Assembly: GCA_037444185.1 (NCBI GenBank) | Contig: JBBIMW010000014.1 | Location: 1 to 56,774 of the forward strand | Direction: 5' to 3' | Origin: JAILZP01 sp037444185 | GTDB taxonomy: Bacteria; Bacillota; Desulfotomaculia; Desulfotomaculales; Desulfocucumaceae | Length of the DNA stretch: 56,774 bases | Shown here: one piece after another, positions 49,371 through 56,774 of the stretch | How positions within the stretch are numbered: the first letter of the stretch is position 1 | Layout of the letters: each line of letters begins with the position of its first letter | Translations under genes and position numbers: made by a program | The notes under the pieces: model-generated | What the model was told of the DNA's origin: nothing | Database searches by the model: none | Seen by the model: only the letters and a program-made list of their open reading frames with translations

Positions 49371-49543
49371 AGGGGAGATTGGTGCAGAAAACGGCAGTAT
49401 CCAAGGGTTCATGTAATGAAATAAGGCATCAGGACCTTCACGGCAGGGCTATACAGCATAGACGGCCTTGACGAAAAAAGGCTTTTGCCGCAGAGTGTAG
49501 ATAACAGAATGGTCTGGGCGGGAAAAGAGGGATGCTCTTGAAT

Positions 49544-49945
49544 ATGGAAATCATCAGCATCACACCCAGTTCCCCTCTGTGCCGGATTTTTGAAAACGAT
49601 GAGCTGTTGAATTTCGCCTGGACTTCCGATTTAATCGGGTGTAGTTTCAACGGTGTGGTGGACGGCGGGGAACTGGCGGCCAGAATAGCATGGCAATTGG
49701 ACCCCCCCTGGTGTCCGGAAAAGGGAGTAGTGGGCATAGTATCGGTGGAGACGCTGCCCAGGTACCGGAGACGCGGCTATGCCCAGGTGCTGGTGGAATA
49801 TGTCCGCAGCATGTTTCCCAAACGGGCGGTGGTGTTTGAAGTTAATACCCCGTGGGCCTACCAGTTCTGGAAGCAGTATCAGCCGGACATCCTGGGCCGG
49901 GGCAGGGGGATTTCGATGCTGATGAGGCTTATTCCTTTGGGATAG
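49544..49945 (+). CDS. GNAT-family N-acetyltransferase
   Basis: About 133 residues. The acetyl-CoA loop is visible in VSVETLPRYRRRGYAQVLVEYV (quoted in part: LPRYRRRGYAQVLVEYV, with the R/Q-x-x-G-x-A form RRRGYA), preceded by a beta strand GVVGIVSVE and followed by VFEVNTPWAYQFWKQYQ. It is a small single-domain acetyltransferase of unknown substrate. The start could be ATG 49532, TTG 49538 or ATG 49544; AGAGGG (49526-49531) allows the last two. Confidence 0.7.
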   Translation: MEIISITPSSPLCRIFENDELLNFAWTSDLIGCSFNGVVDGGELAARIAWQLDPPWCPEKGVVGIVSVETLPRYRRRGYAQVLVEYVRSMFPKRAVVFEVNTPWAYQFWKQYQPDILGRGRGISMLMRLIPLG

Positions 49946-49967
49946 GGGAATAATAATTTGTGGTGTC

Positions 49968-51332
49968 TCAATTATACACCTCCACCCGGTCCTTGCCTTT
50001 CTCTTTGGCCGTGTACAGTGCCAGGTCGGCTTTTTTGATGATGGAGTCCCGGGTGTCTTCCCTGTTTTTCAGGTATGAGACACCAATGCTTACGGTTAGC
50101 CTGAGCTGATGGCCGCCGCAGCCGAAGGTGGCGTTTTTTATCGCCTCCCGTATTTGGTTGAGCCTTTCGAGACTTTTTTCCCTGGCTATATTCTGCATTA
50201 TCAATACAAATTCTTCCCCGCCGTACCTGACAAATACGTCCCCCTTCCTGATCATGCCGCTCACCAGCTCCGACAGGCCCACCAGGACTCTGTCCCCGGC
50301 GTCGTGTCCGTACGTGTCGTTGATGGCCTTGAAGTCGTCTATGTCCATTATGGCTACCGCCAGAAAAGCTTTTTCGGGCAGTCCGGAAATGATACTGTCA
50401 AAATTTTTCTGGAAGTATGTCCGGTTGTGCAAACCGGTTAAAGAGTCGGTGTTGGCCAGCCTGTACAGTTTTTCGTAGAGCATGGCGTTTTCGATGGCCA
50501 GGCTGATCTGGTTGCAGATTGATTTAAGGAAGCGCAGGTCCTCTCTGCTGAAAAGGTTGTTCTTGGTGTGGCCGGTGATAATCACGCCCATGATGATATT
50601 GTTTTTAATAACCGGTGTGATGGTAATGCTGGTCACAGGGTCATAGCCGCTGATCTCCTGGACCATGACCTCCTCCTGTCCCCCGGTCAGATATTTCAAC
50701 GCCCTGACTTTGATGTCTTCGGTCATATCCTGCTGCTTTTCATTGGTGACAAAGTACCGGATGCCGCCCGGATTTTCTTCAAAAATGCATATACTGCAAG
50801 TGTTGACCCCCATAACGCCGATAATTACGTCGCTTACCACATGCAGCAGCCTGTCCGGCTCAAGGGTGGAGTTGACTGTGTCGCTCACCATCTGCAGGGT
50901 GAACAGCTCGGCTACGGTTTTGGACATTTTTTCCTGGCTGGCCATTAGGGACCCGAGTTTTTCCTCCGTCTTTTGCTTTTCATTCTCCAGGCGGCGCTGC
51001 GATTCACCAAGTTCTTTATGGCATATGACCAGGTGGCGGCCGACAAGACCCGCCAGGACTATGGCGGTTAATCCGGGAGGCAGTGTTGCCCACAGTCCGG
51101 GGGGATGGTGTCCTTGGATAAAAATGGTGGTGGCGGTAAAAACAACAGCCGATAGGGCTGTGAAGTACATCACGGCCCTGTCGCTGCTTACCATGGCGGA
51201 CAGCAAGATAAAAACCAAAATGAAGCCGAAGCCAAGCGCAGGCCATTCCGGTGAATGCCGGGCAAATACAAAGACTGCTGACAGTAAGCCGGCCAAAGTA
51301 AATGCCGGTTGTAATTTTTTTAATACATTCAT
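49968..51332 (-). CDS. Membrane GAF-GGDEF diguanylate cyclase
   Basis: 454 residues. Five or so hydrophobic spans in residues 8-95, a coiled coil (about 100-145, ELGESQRRLENEKQKTEEKL), a GAF domain (about 150-300, with TCSICIFEEN) and a GGDEF domain with NTDSLTGLHNR and the active-site RYGGEEF (about 390). It makes cyclic di-GMP. An allosteric RxxD site is not obvious before GGEEF. ATG at 51332 is used; an ATG 33 bases earlier is possible. It lies tail-to-tail with the GNAT gene. Confidence 0.88.
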   Translation of the reverse strand: MNVLKKLQPAFTLAGLLSAVFVFARHSPEWPALGFGFILVFILLSAMVSSDRAVMYFTALSAVVFTATTIFIQGHHPPGLWATLPPGLTAIVLAGLVGRHLVICHKELGESQRRLENEKQKTEEKLGSLMASQEKMSKTVAELFTLQMVSDTVNSTLEPDRLLHVVSDVIIGVMGVNTCSICIFEENPGGIRYFVTNEKQQDMTEDIKVRALKYLTGGQEEVMVQEISGYDPVTSITITPVIKNNIIMGVIITGHTKNNLFSREDLRFLKSICNQISLAIENAMLYEKLYRLANTDSLTGLHNRTYFQKNFDSIISGLPEKAFLAVAIMDIDDFKAINDTYGHDAGDRVLVGLSELVSGMIRKGDVFVRYGGEEFVLIMQNIAREKSLERLNQIREAIKNATFGCGGHQLRLTVSIGVSYLKNREDTRDSIIKKADLALYTAKEKGKDRVEVYN

Positions 51333-51513
51333 TCGGCGGTCACACCCTGAAAACAGTTTAAACACAGAAAAATTATATCAACAATATATCAGTTAGTCCC
51401 CTTGCAGAAAAGATGCAATGCAGATATTTTAACACATTGTGTTATCTTAGTCTGGCCGGCGGGTTTACAATTGCAAAGCGTTGTGGTGCGGTATGTTTTT
51501 GCCGAAAAAAATA

Positions 51514-51570
51514 TTAACAGAATGGCAAAAAAATGATATTATTACATTCAAACAAATGTTTTAATGTAAT
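51514..51570 (+). promoter_or_regulatory. Promoter and operator of the cadC-cadA pair
   Basis: TTAACA (51514-51519), 17 bases, TATTAT (51537-51542). Overlapping the -10 and start region is ATTACATT (51541-51548), 14 bases, AATGTAAT (51563-51570), a perfect inverted repeat. ArsR/SmtB-type repressors bind A/T-rich dyads at such a place, so the product of the next gene probably binds here. Confidence 0.65.
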
Positions 51571-51585
51571 GCAGGGGGCGGTATT

Positions 51586-51972
51586 ATGCATGATCTTTGC
51601 GATGTGTTCTGCTCCGACAGGGAAAAGGTGGACAGGATAAAAAGACAGGTGGATGTCACCGGCGGCATGGCCAGGATTTTTAAAGCCCTGGCCGACGACA
51701 CCAGGCTTAAGATAATTTACGCCCTGTCATTGGAGGAGCTTTGTGTCTGTGATGTGGCCGGTATTATCGGCGGGTCCGTGGCCACCGCCTCGCATCATCT
51801 GAGGTTTCTGCGGAATGCCGGGCTGGCCCGGCACCGCCGGGATGGGAAACTGGTGTTCTACAGCCTGCAGGATGAATGTGTCAGGGAGATTATCGGCGCT
51901 GCGCTGAAGCACAGGGAGCACGCGGGGGGTGACAGTGATGGGCGGCAGGCAAGCCGTGCTGGAAGTGAATAA
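51586..51972 (+). CDS. cadC: ArsR/SmtB-family metal-sensing repressor (CadC-like)
   Basis: 128 residues. Winged helix: FKALADDTRLKIIYAL (about 30-45), ELCVCDVAGII with the metal-binding Cys pair on the alpha-3 helix (about 49-59), VATASHHLRFLRNAGLARHRRDGKLVFYSL (in parts ASHHLRFLRNAGL, RRDGKLVFYSL). Two N-terminal Cys (CDVFC) may complete a cadmium/lead/zinc site. It should repress its own promoter and the overlapping efflux ATPase gene until metal binds. Confidence 0.88.
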   Translation: MHDLCDVFCSDREKVDRIKRQVDVTGGMARIFKALADDTRLKIIYALSLEELCVCDVAGIIGGSVATASHHLRFLRNAGLARHRRDGKLVFYSLQDECVREIIGAALKHREHAGGDSDGRQASRAGSE

Positions 51973-54094
51973 CAGAGGGGCCGCCCGGAGGGAAGCGAAA
52001 GCCAGCCGGTTCAGGCTGGAGGGGCTTGACTGCGCGGACTGCGCCGTCAAGCTGGAGAAAAAAATAGCGACGCTGCCGGGGGTGGAGGCGGTCAGGGTCA
52101 ATTTCGGCGCTGGCAGTATGAATATTATTCATACAGTTACGCCGGAAGCTATTATGAAGGCGGTCAATGAGGCGGGTTACGGCGCCTTTCGGTGTTTGTC
52201 CCCGGCCGCCGGGGAGGAAATCCCGGCCGGGAGGAAAAAAGCCAGGCTGGCGGGTGCTGCGGCTTCGGGGTTTTTCCTGGCGGCGGGTTTTGCCGGGGGC
52301 TTTCTGGGGGCTGACAGGGGGTATTCCATTGTGCTGTTTTTGCTTAGCATGCTGTCGGGGGGAATACCGGTGGCCAGGGGGGCGTTCTATGCCGCCCGGT
52401 CATTAAGCCCTGACATGAATCTATTGATGACCTTGGCCGTCATCGGGGCGGTGGCCATAGGAGAGTGGTCCGAAGGGGCTGCGGTGGTATTTCTTTTTTC
52501 CCTGGGCAGTTTTTTACAGGAATACACCCTGGACAAAACCCGGGGGTCAATCCGGGGGCTGATGGAGCTTTCGCCCAAAGAGGCGCTGGTCAGGCGGGAT
52601 GGAATGGAAATGACACTGCCGGTGGAAAAAATAGTGCCGGGGGATACCGTGATCGTAAAGCCCGGGCAGAAAATACCGGTGGACGGAAGGGTGACGGAGG
52701 GCGGTTCGTCGGTGAACCAGGCCCCCATCACCGGTGAGTCCGTGCCGGTGGAAAAGAGGGCCGGTGATATGGTATACGCCGGAACCATAAACCAGCAGGG
52801 CGCGCTGGTGCTGGAAGTCACCAGCCATGCCGTGGACAGCACACTATCCCGCATTGTAGAAATGGTGGAGGAGGCCCAGGAGCAAAAGGCCCCTTCCCAG
52901 CAGCTGGTGGACAGATTCGCCCGTTATTACACCCCCGCCGTTTTGGCCGGAGCTTTGGCCGTGGCCGTGGTTCCCGTCCTTCTGTTCAGCCAGCCCTTTA
53001 CGGTCTGGTTTGAAAGGGCTTTGATACTCCTGGTGATTTCCTGTCCCTGCGCCCTGGTTATATCCACTCCGGTGTCCATAGTGTCCGCCATCGGCGGCGC
53101 CGCCAGGAAGGGGGTGCTGATCAAGGGCGGGTCCCGCCTGGAGGAGGCAGGAAGGTTAAAAATAATAGCCTTCGATAAAACGGGCACATTGACCCTGGGG
53201 AAGCCCGAGGTCACCGATGTGATCGGCGCCGGGAACATCGGGCCGGACCGGGTGCTGAGGGCGGCGGCAGCCGTGGAAAAGCTCTCCGAGCACCCCCTGG
53301 CCGGGGCGATTATTGAAAGGGCCGGCCGGCAAGGGCTGGAAATTCCCCGGGCGAGTGATTTTAAATCCTATGCCGGCATGGGGGCCGGCGCCAATGTCGG
53401 CGGTAAGAGATATTACGTCGGCAATATGTCGCTGTTTCAGGAATTGGGCATTGATGCCCGGCAGTGGCGGGAAATGATTGAGAATCTTCAGCGTGAGGGC
53501 AAAACTACGGTGCTGGTGGGGTCGGAAGAGGGGATCAGCGGGGTTGTGGCCGCAGCGGACAGGGCCAGGCCGGGGAGCCGGGAGGCCGTAAAGGGCCTGG
53601 CCGGGCTGGGGATAAAAAGGATAGTAATGCTGACCGGGGACAACCGGGGCACCGCCCTTGCCGCGGCCGGGGCGCTGGGGATAAATGATGTCAGGGCGGA
53701 CCTGCTGCCCGGGGATAAGCTCACAGCCGTCAGGGAACTGAAATCTGAGGGCAAGACGGCCATGGTGGGAGATGGTATAAACGACGCCCCGGCCCTGGCG
53801 GCGGCCGATGTGGGTATCGCCATGGGCGGGTCCGGCACCGGCACGGCCATCGAAACGGCCGATATAGCCCTCATGTCCGACGACATTGCAAAGATCCCCT
53901 ACGCCGTCAGTATCAGCAGGAGGGCCCTGGCCGTAATAAAACAGAATATAGCCTTCTCGGTCCTGTTGAAGGCGGTGTTTATCGCCGCCACCATCACCGG
54001 CCACTCCACCCTGTGGATGGCGGTGTTGGCCGACACCGGGGCCTCTTTGCTGGTGACTTTAAACGGCATGAGATTGATGCTGGTGAAGGATTGA
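51938..54094 (+). CDS. cadA: P1B-type Zn/Cd/Pb efflux ATPase
   Basis: 718 residues. N-terminal HMA domain with GLDCADCAVKLE (about 28-39), six to eight membrane spans, the TGES actuator loop (PITGESVPVE, about 265), the transport motif SCPCALVIS (about 365), the phosphorylation site DKTGTLTLG (about 410), an SEHPLA-type HP motif (about 448) and GDGINDAPALAAADVGIAMG (about 612). Together with the neighbouring CadC-like regulator this indicates divalent soft-metal export. ATG at 51938 is 9 bases after a G-rich ribosome site and overlaps cadC by 35 bases; GTG codons at 51929 and 51935 are alternatives. Confidence 0.92.
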   Translation: MGGRQAVLEVNNRGAARREAKASRFRLEGLDCADCAVKLEKKIATLPGVEAVRVNFGAGSMNIIHTVTPEAIMKAVNEAGYGAFRCLSPAAGEEIPAGRKKARLAGAAASGFFLAAGFAGGFLGADRGYSIVLFLLSMLSGGIPVARGAFYAARSLSPDMNLLMTLAVIGAVAIGEWSEGAAVVFLFSLGSFLQEYTLDKTRGSIRGLMELSPKEALVRRDGMEMTLPVEKIVPGDTVIVKPGQKIPVDGRVTEGGSSVNQAPITGESVPVEKRAGDMVYAGTINQQGALVLEVTSHAVDSTLSRIVEMVEEAQEQKAPSQQLVDRFARYYTPAVLAGALAVAVVPVLLFSQPFTVWFERALILLVISCPCALVISTPVSIVSAIGGAARKGVLIKGGSRLEEAGRLKIIAFDKTGTLTLGKPEVTDVIGAGNIGPDRVLRAAAAVEKLSEHPLAGAIIERAGRQGLEIPRASDFKSYAGMGAGANVGGKRYYVGNMSLFQELGIDARQWREMIENLQREGKTTVLVGSEEGISGVVAAADRARPGSREAVKGLAGLGIKRIVMLTGDNRGTALAAAGALGINDVRADLLPGDKLTAVRELKSEGKTAMVGDGINDAPALAAADVGIAMGGSGTGTAIETADIALMSDDIAKIPYAVSISRRALAVIKQNIAFSVLLKAVFIAATITGHSTLWMAVLADTGASLLVTLNGMRLMLVKD

Positions 54095-54138
54095 GATTGA
54101 GGGTAGAATTATTGAGGGCAAAATTAATATAAACGGAG

Positions 54139-54606
54139 ATGATGGAAGTGTACGAAGCCAAATTGAAAGAACTGGGCATCAACATCCCCCCGGTTCCCGA
54201 ACCCGTGGGTTCCTATGTGCCCGCAGTGATGACTGGCGGCTATGTATTCACCTCGGGACAGATTCCTTTTGTGGACGGAGAGATCAAATACAAGGGCAAG
54301 GTGGGGGAAGATATTACCGGTGAGCAGGGCTACGAAGCCGCGAAAATCTGCGCCGTCAACTGCCTGGGCGCCGTCAGGCAGCTGACGGGCAGTATCGATA
54401 ACATTGAGAGGATAATCAAGATCAGTGGATATGTGAACAGCGCTCCCGGTTTTACCGGGCAGCCCGGGATCATTAACGGTGCTTCGGATCTTTTGGGACA
54501 AGTGTTCGGTGACGCCGGGAAACACGCCAGGGCCGCGGTTGGGGTAAGCGAGCTGCCGTTGAACGCCGCCGTGGAGATAGAGATGATAGTCAAACTTAAA
54601 ATATAG
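54139..54606 (+). CDS. ridA: RidA/YjgF-family enamine/imine deaminase
   Basis: 155 residues, one RidA domain: PVGSYVPAVMTGGYVFTSGQIPF (in part: VPAVMTGGYVFTSGQIP, about 26-42), ICAVNCLGAVRQLTGSIDNIERIIKISGYVN (in part) and a C-terminal ARAAVGVSELPLNAAVEIE with the conserved Glu. The usual catalytic Arg of the RidA type (N-P-x-x-R region) is not clear in NGASDLLGQVFGDAGKHARAA, so it may be one of the longer Rid subfamilies. ATG at 54139 or 54142 after ACGGAG. Confidence 0.85.
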   Translation: MMEVYEAKLKELGINIPPVPEPVGSYVPAVMTGGYVFTSGQIPFVDGEIKYKGKVGEDITGEQGYEAAKICAVNCLGAVRQLTGSIDNIERIIKISGYVNSAPGFTGQPGIINGASDLLGQVFGDAGKHARAAVGVSELPLNAAVEIEMIVKLKI

Positions 54607-54697
54607 AATTTAAGGCGGCTTTACAATTGCCATATTTACCAAATGGGCAAATTAATTCCCTCCCCGGCATATGGTAAAGATATGGGAGGGATTTTTC

Positions 54698-56173
54698 ATG
54701 CAGTCCAGGGAAGAGATCAAACTTTTGGAGGAAGCTATCGAAAAAATTATCGCCAAGGCCAGGGAATTCGGCCTGGACTTTTACAACATGAATTTTGAAA
54801 TTTGTCCCGCCGAAATAATATACACCTTCGGCGCCTACGGCATGCCCACAAGGTTCAGTCACTGGTCATTTGGAAAATCATATCAAAAAATGAAAACACA
54901 GTACGATTACAACTTAAGCCGTATTTACGAGCTGGTGATCAACAGCGACCCCTGCTACGCCTTTTTATTGGAAGGCAATGCCCTTATTCAAAACAAGCTG
55001 GTGGTGGCCCATGTTCTGGCCCACTCGGATTTTTTCAAGAACAACGCCTTTTTTCGGCACACCAACCGTGGCATGGTGGAAAGCATGGCCAGCGCGGCAA
55101 ACCGCTTCAGGGATTACGAGTTCAAATTCGGCAAACAAAAGGTGGAGTCATTCATGGACTCGGTTATGGCCATACAGGAGCACATTGACCCCCACCGGTA
55201 CACAAAAAGTGCCGGCTCCGGCCGGGACGCCGTGGAAAAGGGGTTGTGCGCCGGTTCTTGCGCCTGTGGTGCCTGTGGGGACGCCGGGGGAAGGGGCCGC
55301 CGGAGCAAAAAGGAAACACCCTATGACGACCTGTGGGAACTGGATGAAAAGGACGCCTGCGGTTTGCGGGAGGAAGAAGATAAATCGAAAAAACTACCCG
55401 AAAAGTCGGAAAAGGATCTGCTTCTTTTTATAATGAAGCATGCCAGAGACCTTGACGACTGGCATAGGGACGTGATCTCCGCAATCCGGGAAGAGATGCT
55501 TTATTTCTGGCCTCAGATGGAAACTAAGATTATGAACGAAGGCTGGGCATCATACTGGCATTTGAGGATATTGAGGGAGATGGAATTGGATGAGGATGAG
55601 ACACTGGAGTTTGCCAAGATGCACGCCGGGGTGGTGCAGGCTTCAAAAATGCGCCTCAACCCATACTGTCTGGGGCTAAAAATATTTGAGGACATAGAAA
55701 AGCGTTGGGACAATCCCACCGCTGACGAGAGGGAAAAATACAACCGGCCGGGCGGGGAGGGAAGGCGGAAAATTTTCGAGGTCAGAGAAACGGAAAACGA
55801 CATATCCTTCCTGAGGAATTACCTGACCAAGGAGCTGGTTGAGGAGATGGACCTGTACCTTTTCAAAAAAACCGGCTATGAATGGAAAATCACTGATAAG
55901 GAATGGGAAGTGGTGCGGGATAATATAGTGGCCGGCATGACCAACTGCGGCTATCCCTTCCTGGTGGTGGAAGACGGGGACTTCAACAGGCGGGGGGAGC
56001 TGTATCTGATGCACCAGTATGAAGGGGTGGAATTGGACGTGTTCTACCTTGAGCGGACCCTGCCCCACGTCCACAGGCTATGGGGCCGCCCGGTGCATCT
56101 GGAGACTGTGCTGGACAGTAAAAAGGTGCTGTTTTCTTATAATGGGGAGAAGGGATCTAAAAAATTCATATAG
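54698..56173 (+). CDS. spoVR: SpoVR-family sporulation protein
   Basis: 491 residues. Seen: EFGLDFYNMNFEICPAEIIY (in part), GMPTRFSHWSFGKSYQKMKTQYDYN (in part: GMPTRFSHWSFGK), NSDPCYAFLLEGN, VVAHVLAHSDFFKNN, NEGWASYWHLRILREM (about 278) and LSRIYELVIN. These are the core blocks of SpoVR/YcgB, the third member of the PrkA-YhbH-SpoVR group, linked to spore cortex formation in Bacillus. Residues about 184-200 form a Cys-rich insert CAGSCACGACG. ATG at 54698 follows GGGAGGG. Confidence 0.92.
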   Translation: MQSREEIKLLEEAIEKIIAKAREFGLDFYNMNFEICPAEIIYTFGAYGMPTRFSHWSFGKSYQKMKTQYDYNLSRIYELVINSDPCYAFLLEGNALIQNKLVVAHVLAHSDFFKNNAFFRHTNRGMVESMASAANRFRDYEFKFGKQKVESFMDSVMAIQEHIDPHRYTKSAGSGRDAVEKGLCAGSCACGACGDAGGRGRRSKKETPYDDLWELDEKDACGLREEEDKSKKLPEKSEKDLLLFIMKHARDLDDWHRDVISAIREEMLYFWPQMETKIMNEGWASYWHLRILREMELDEDETLEFAKMHAGVVQASKMRLNPYCLGLKIFEDIEKRWDNPTADEREKYNRPGGEGRRKIFEVRETENDISFLRNYLTKELVEEMDLYLFKKTGYEWKITDKEWEVVRDNIVAGMTNCGYPFLVVEDGDFNRRGELYLMHQYEGVELDVFYLERTLPHVHRLWGRPVHLETVLDSKKVLFSYNGEKGSKKFI

Positions 56174-56229
56174 TTTATACCGGCTTATACTGATTGTTTT
56201 ATGCTGCCTGAACCCGGAACCCGGACCAC

Positions 56230-56299
56230 CACGCCACATAGATGTGGCGCGCCGTGAACAATGAAAATCCGTGGCCGGGGTCCGGGTTTCAATCCGGAC
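56230..56299 (-). repeat. Dispersed repeat family B, copy 3
   Basis: Minus strand CCGGATTGAAACCCGGACCC then CGGCC, CATTGTTC, and the hairpin GCGCCACATCTATGTGGCG. The first 25 bases are identical to copy 1. It sits in the 220-base gap between spoVR and the HD-GYP gene. Confidence 0.6.
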
Positions 56300-56396
56300 A
56301 AATTGTATATCAGCAAAGGAGGAACGATAATATTTCATATCGAAAATATGCAAATCCGTTATTATTAAGCGGAAGAGGGCGGACAACATTCGCAAG

Positions 56397-56618
56397 GTGG
56401 ATGTATTCTCGCTTCAGCCGGGGATGAAGGTGGCCCGGACCATATACAGCGGCGGTGGCGGCGTGTTGTTGAAGGAAGGCACGGAACTCACCGCCAGGCA
56501 TATAAAAAGGCTGGTTGAACTGGGTGTGCCTTTTGTTTATACGGATGACGGGTTGGCGCCGGAGGTGCCGGTGGAGGACGTGGTGGCCCGGGAGACCCGC
56601 AGTGCCGCTGTGGCCTAA
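56397..56618 (+). CDS. N-terminal module of an HD-GYP protein, closed by an in-frame stop
   Basis: 73 residues beginning VDVFSLQPGMKVARTIYSGG, then GVLLKEGTELTARHIKRLVELGVPFVYTDDG (in part). This small module normally precedes an HD-GYP phosphodiesterase domain in one protein. Here TAA at 56616-56618 ends it, and the next codon, GTG, opens the continuing frame. GTG at 56397 is the start given; ATT at 56388, 8 bases after AGAGGG, would give the usual RKV start and could be a rare initiation codon. Confidence 0.6.
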   Translation: MDVFSLQPGMKVARTIYSGGGGVLLKEGTELTARHIKRLVELGVPFVYTDDGLAPEVPVEDVVARETRSAAVA

Positions 56619-56774
56619 GTGAAAAATATTTTGTTGAAGTCGAAAGAGTCGGGCAGGCTGATTATTGAGTCCCGGGCCGTATACTCCACCGTGGCGGAGT
56701 TCACCGGCCAGCTGCTGGGGAATGATAATCTGATGTACGGCCTGGTGGACATCAGGACCCGGGACGACTATACC
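56619..56774 (+). CDS. Start of the HD-GYP domain (partial, runs off the window)
   Basis: Same frame as the previous entry, directly after its TAA. It encodes KNILLKSKESGRLIIESRAV, then a helix VAEFTGQLLGNDNLMYGLVDIRTRDDYT (in part: QLLGNDNLMYGLVDIRTRDDYT is split here at LMYGL/VDIRTRDDYT), which is the segment just before the HD motif in HD-GYP cyclic di-GMP phosphodiesterases. Either a separate coupled gene or the rest of one gene with a nonsense codon. Confidence 0.55.
   Translation, partial: MKNILLKSKESGRLIIESRAVYSTVAEFTGQLLGNDNLMYGLVDIRTRDDYT

Noticed and set aside
1..56774. rRNA, tRNA or known riboswitches (for example lysine riboswitch before asd/dapA, T-boxes)
   Set aside because: I scanned the intergenic stretches and saw no cloverleaf, rRNA core or recognisable riboswitch core. 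A covariance-model search could still find a diverged one.

Overview
This window suits a high-GC, endospore-forming, anaerobic Gram-positive bacterium of the Peptococcaceae type (Desulfotomaculum/Pelotomaculum relatives). That placement is inferred from gene content. The spore genes include dipicolinate synthase dpaAB, ylxY, ymxH, tepA/ylzJ, prkA, yhbH and spoVR. The anaerobic signature is a ferredoxin-dependent 2-oxoacid oxidoreductase and corrinoid methyltransferases. Strong AGGAGG ribosome sites and many TTG/GTG starts fit the same group. No rRNA, tRNA or CRISPR array was seen.

Layout. 0-9.7 kb: shikimate genes aroD-aroE, aroK (opposite strand), aroC-aroB, split by a korABC operon. A GntR regulator fused in frame to a ferredoxin precedes korABC and a second GntR regulator follows it. 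9.8-23.2 kb: the sporulation/lysine neighbourhood known from Bacillus (ylxY, M16 protease, ymxH, dapB, dpaA, dpaB, asd, aspartokinase, dapA, RNase J, tepA, ylzJ). It makes dihydrodipicolinate for lysine and oxidises it to dipicolinic acid for the spore. 23.3-31.9 kb: a minus-strand methyl-transfer cluster (MtgA-like methyltransferase, two corrinoid proteins, an MttB-family methyltransferase, DMT transporter, APH-type kinase, two regulators), probably for demethylating a quaternary amine.

32.2-44.3 kb is the most striking part. The sporulation gene prkA is cut in two by a 10,230-bp element. The N-terminal part (32194-32985) and the C-terminal part (43197-44319) both carry the same 17-bp sequence at the break. 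Removing everything between one copy and the other restores one frame of 631 codons, the length of Bacillus PrkA as I recall it, with a conserved-looking join. A large serine recombinase lies just inside the right end. The architecture is that of the skin element in sigK, here in prkA and with non-phage cargo: an MscS channel, a MacB-type ABC exporter with adaptor, split feoB and feoA. The partner genes yhbH and spoVR lie intact downstream at 48.2 and 54.7 kb.

44.3-56.8 kb: a remnant of a 3-hydroxyacyl-CoA dehydrogenase gene, a bioDAF operon with a BirA-type operator, yhbH, a GNAT protein, a GAF-GGDEF protein, a CadC/CadA metal-efflux pair, ridA, spoVR, and an HD-GYP gene broken by an in-frame stop at the window edge.

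Dispersed intergenic repeats recur: family A (three copies, CTGGATTCCAG followed by a GCCC/GGGC hairpin), family B (three copies, CCGGATTGAAA..CCCGGCC), and a 30-bp motif present upstream of both prkA and yhbH in opposite orientations.
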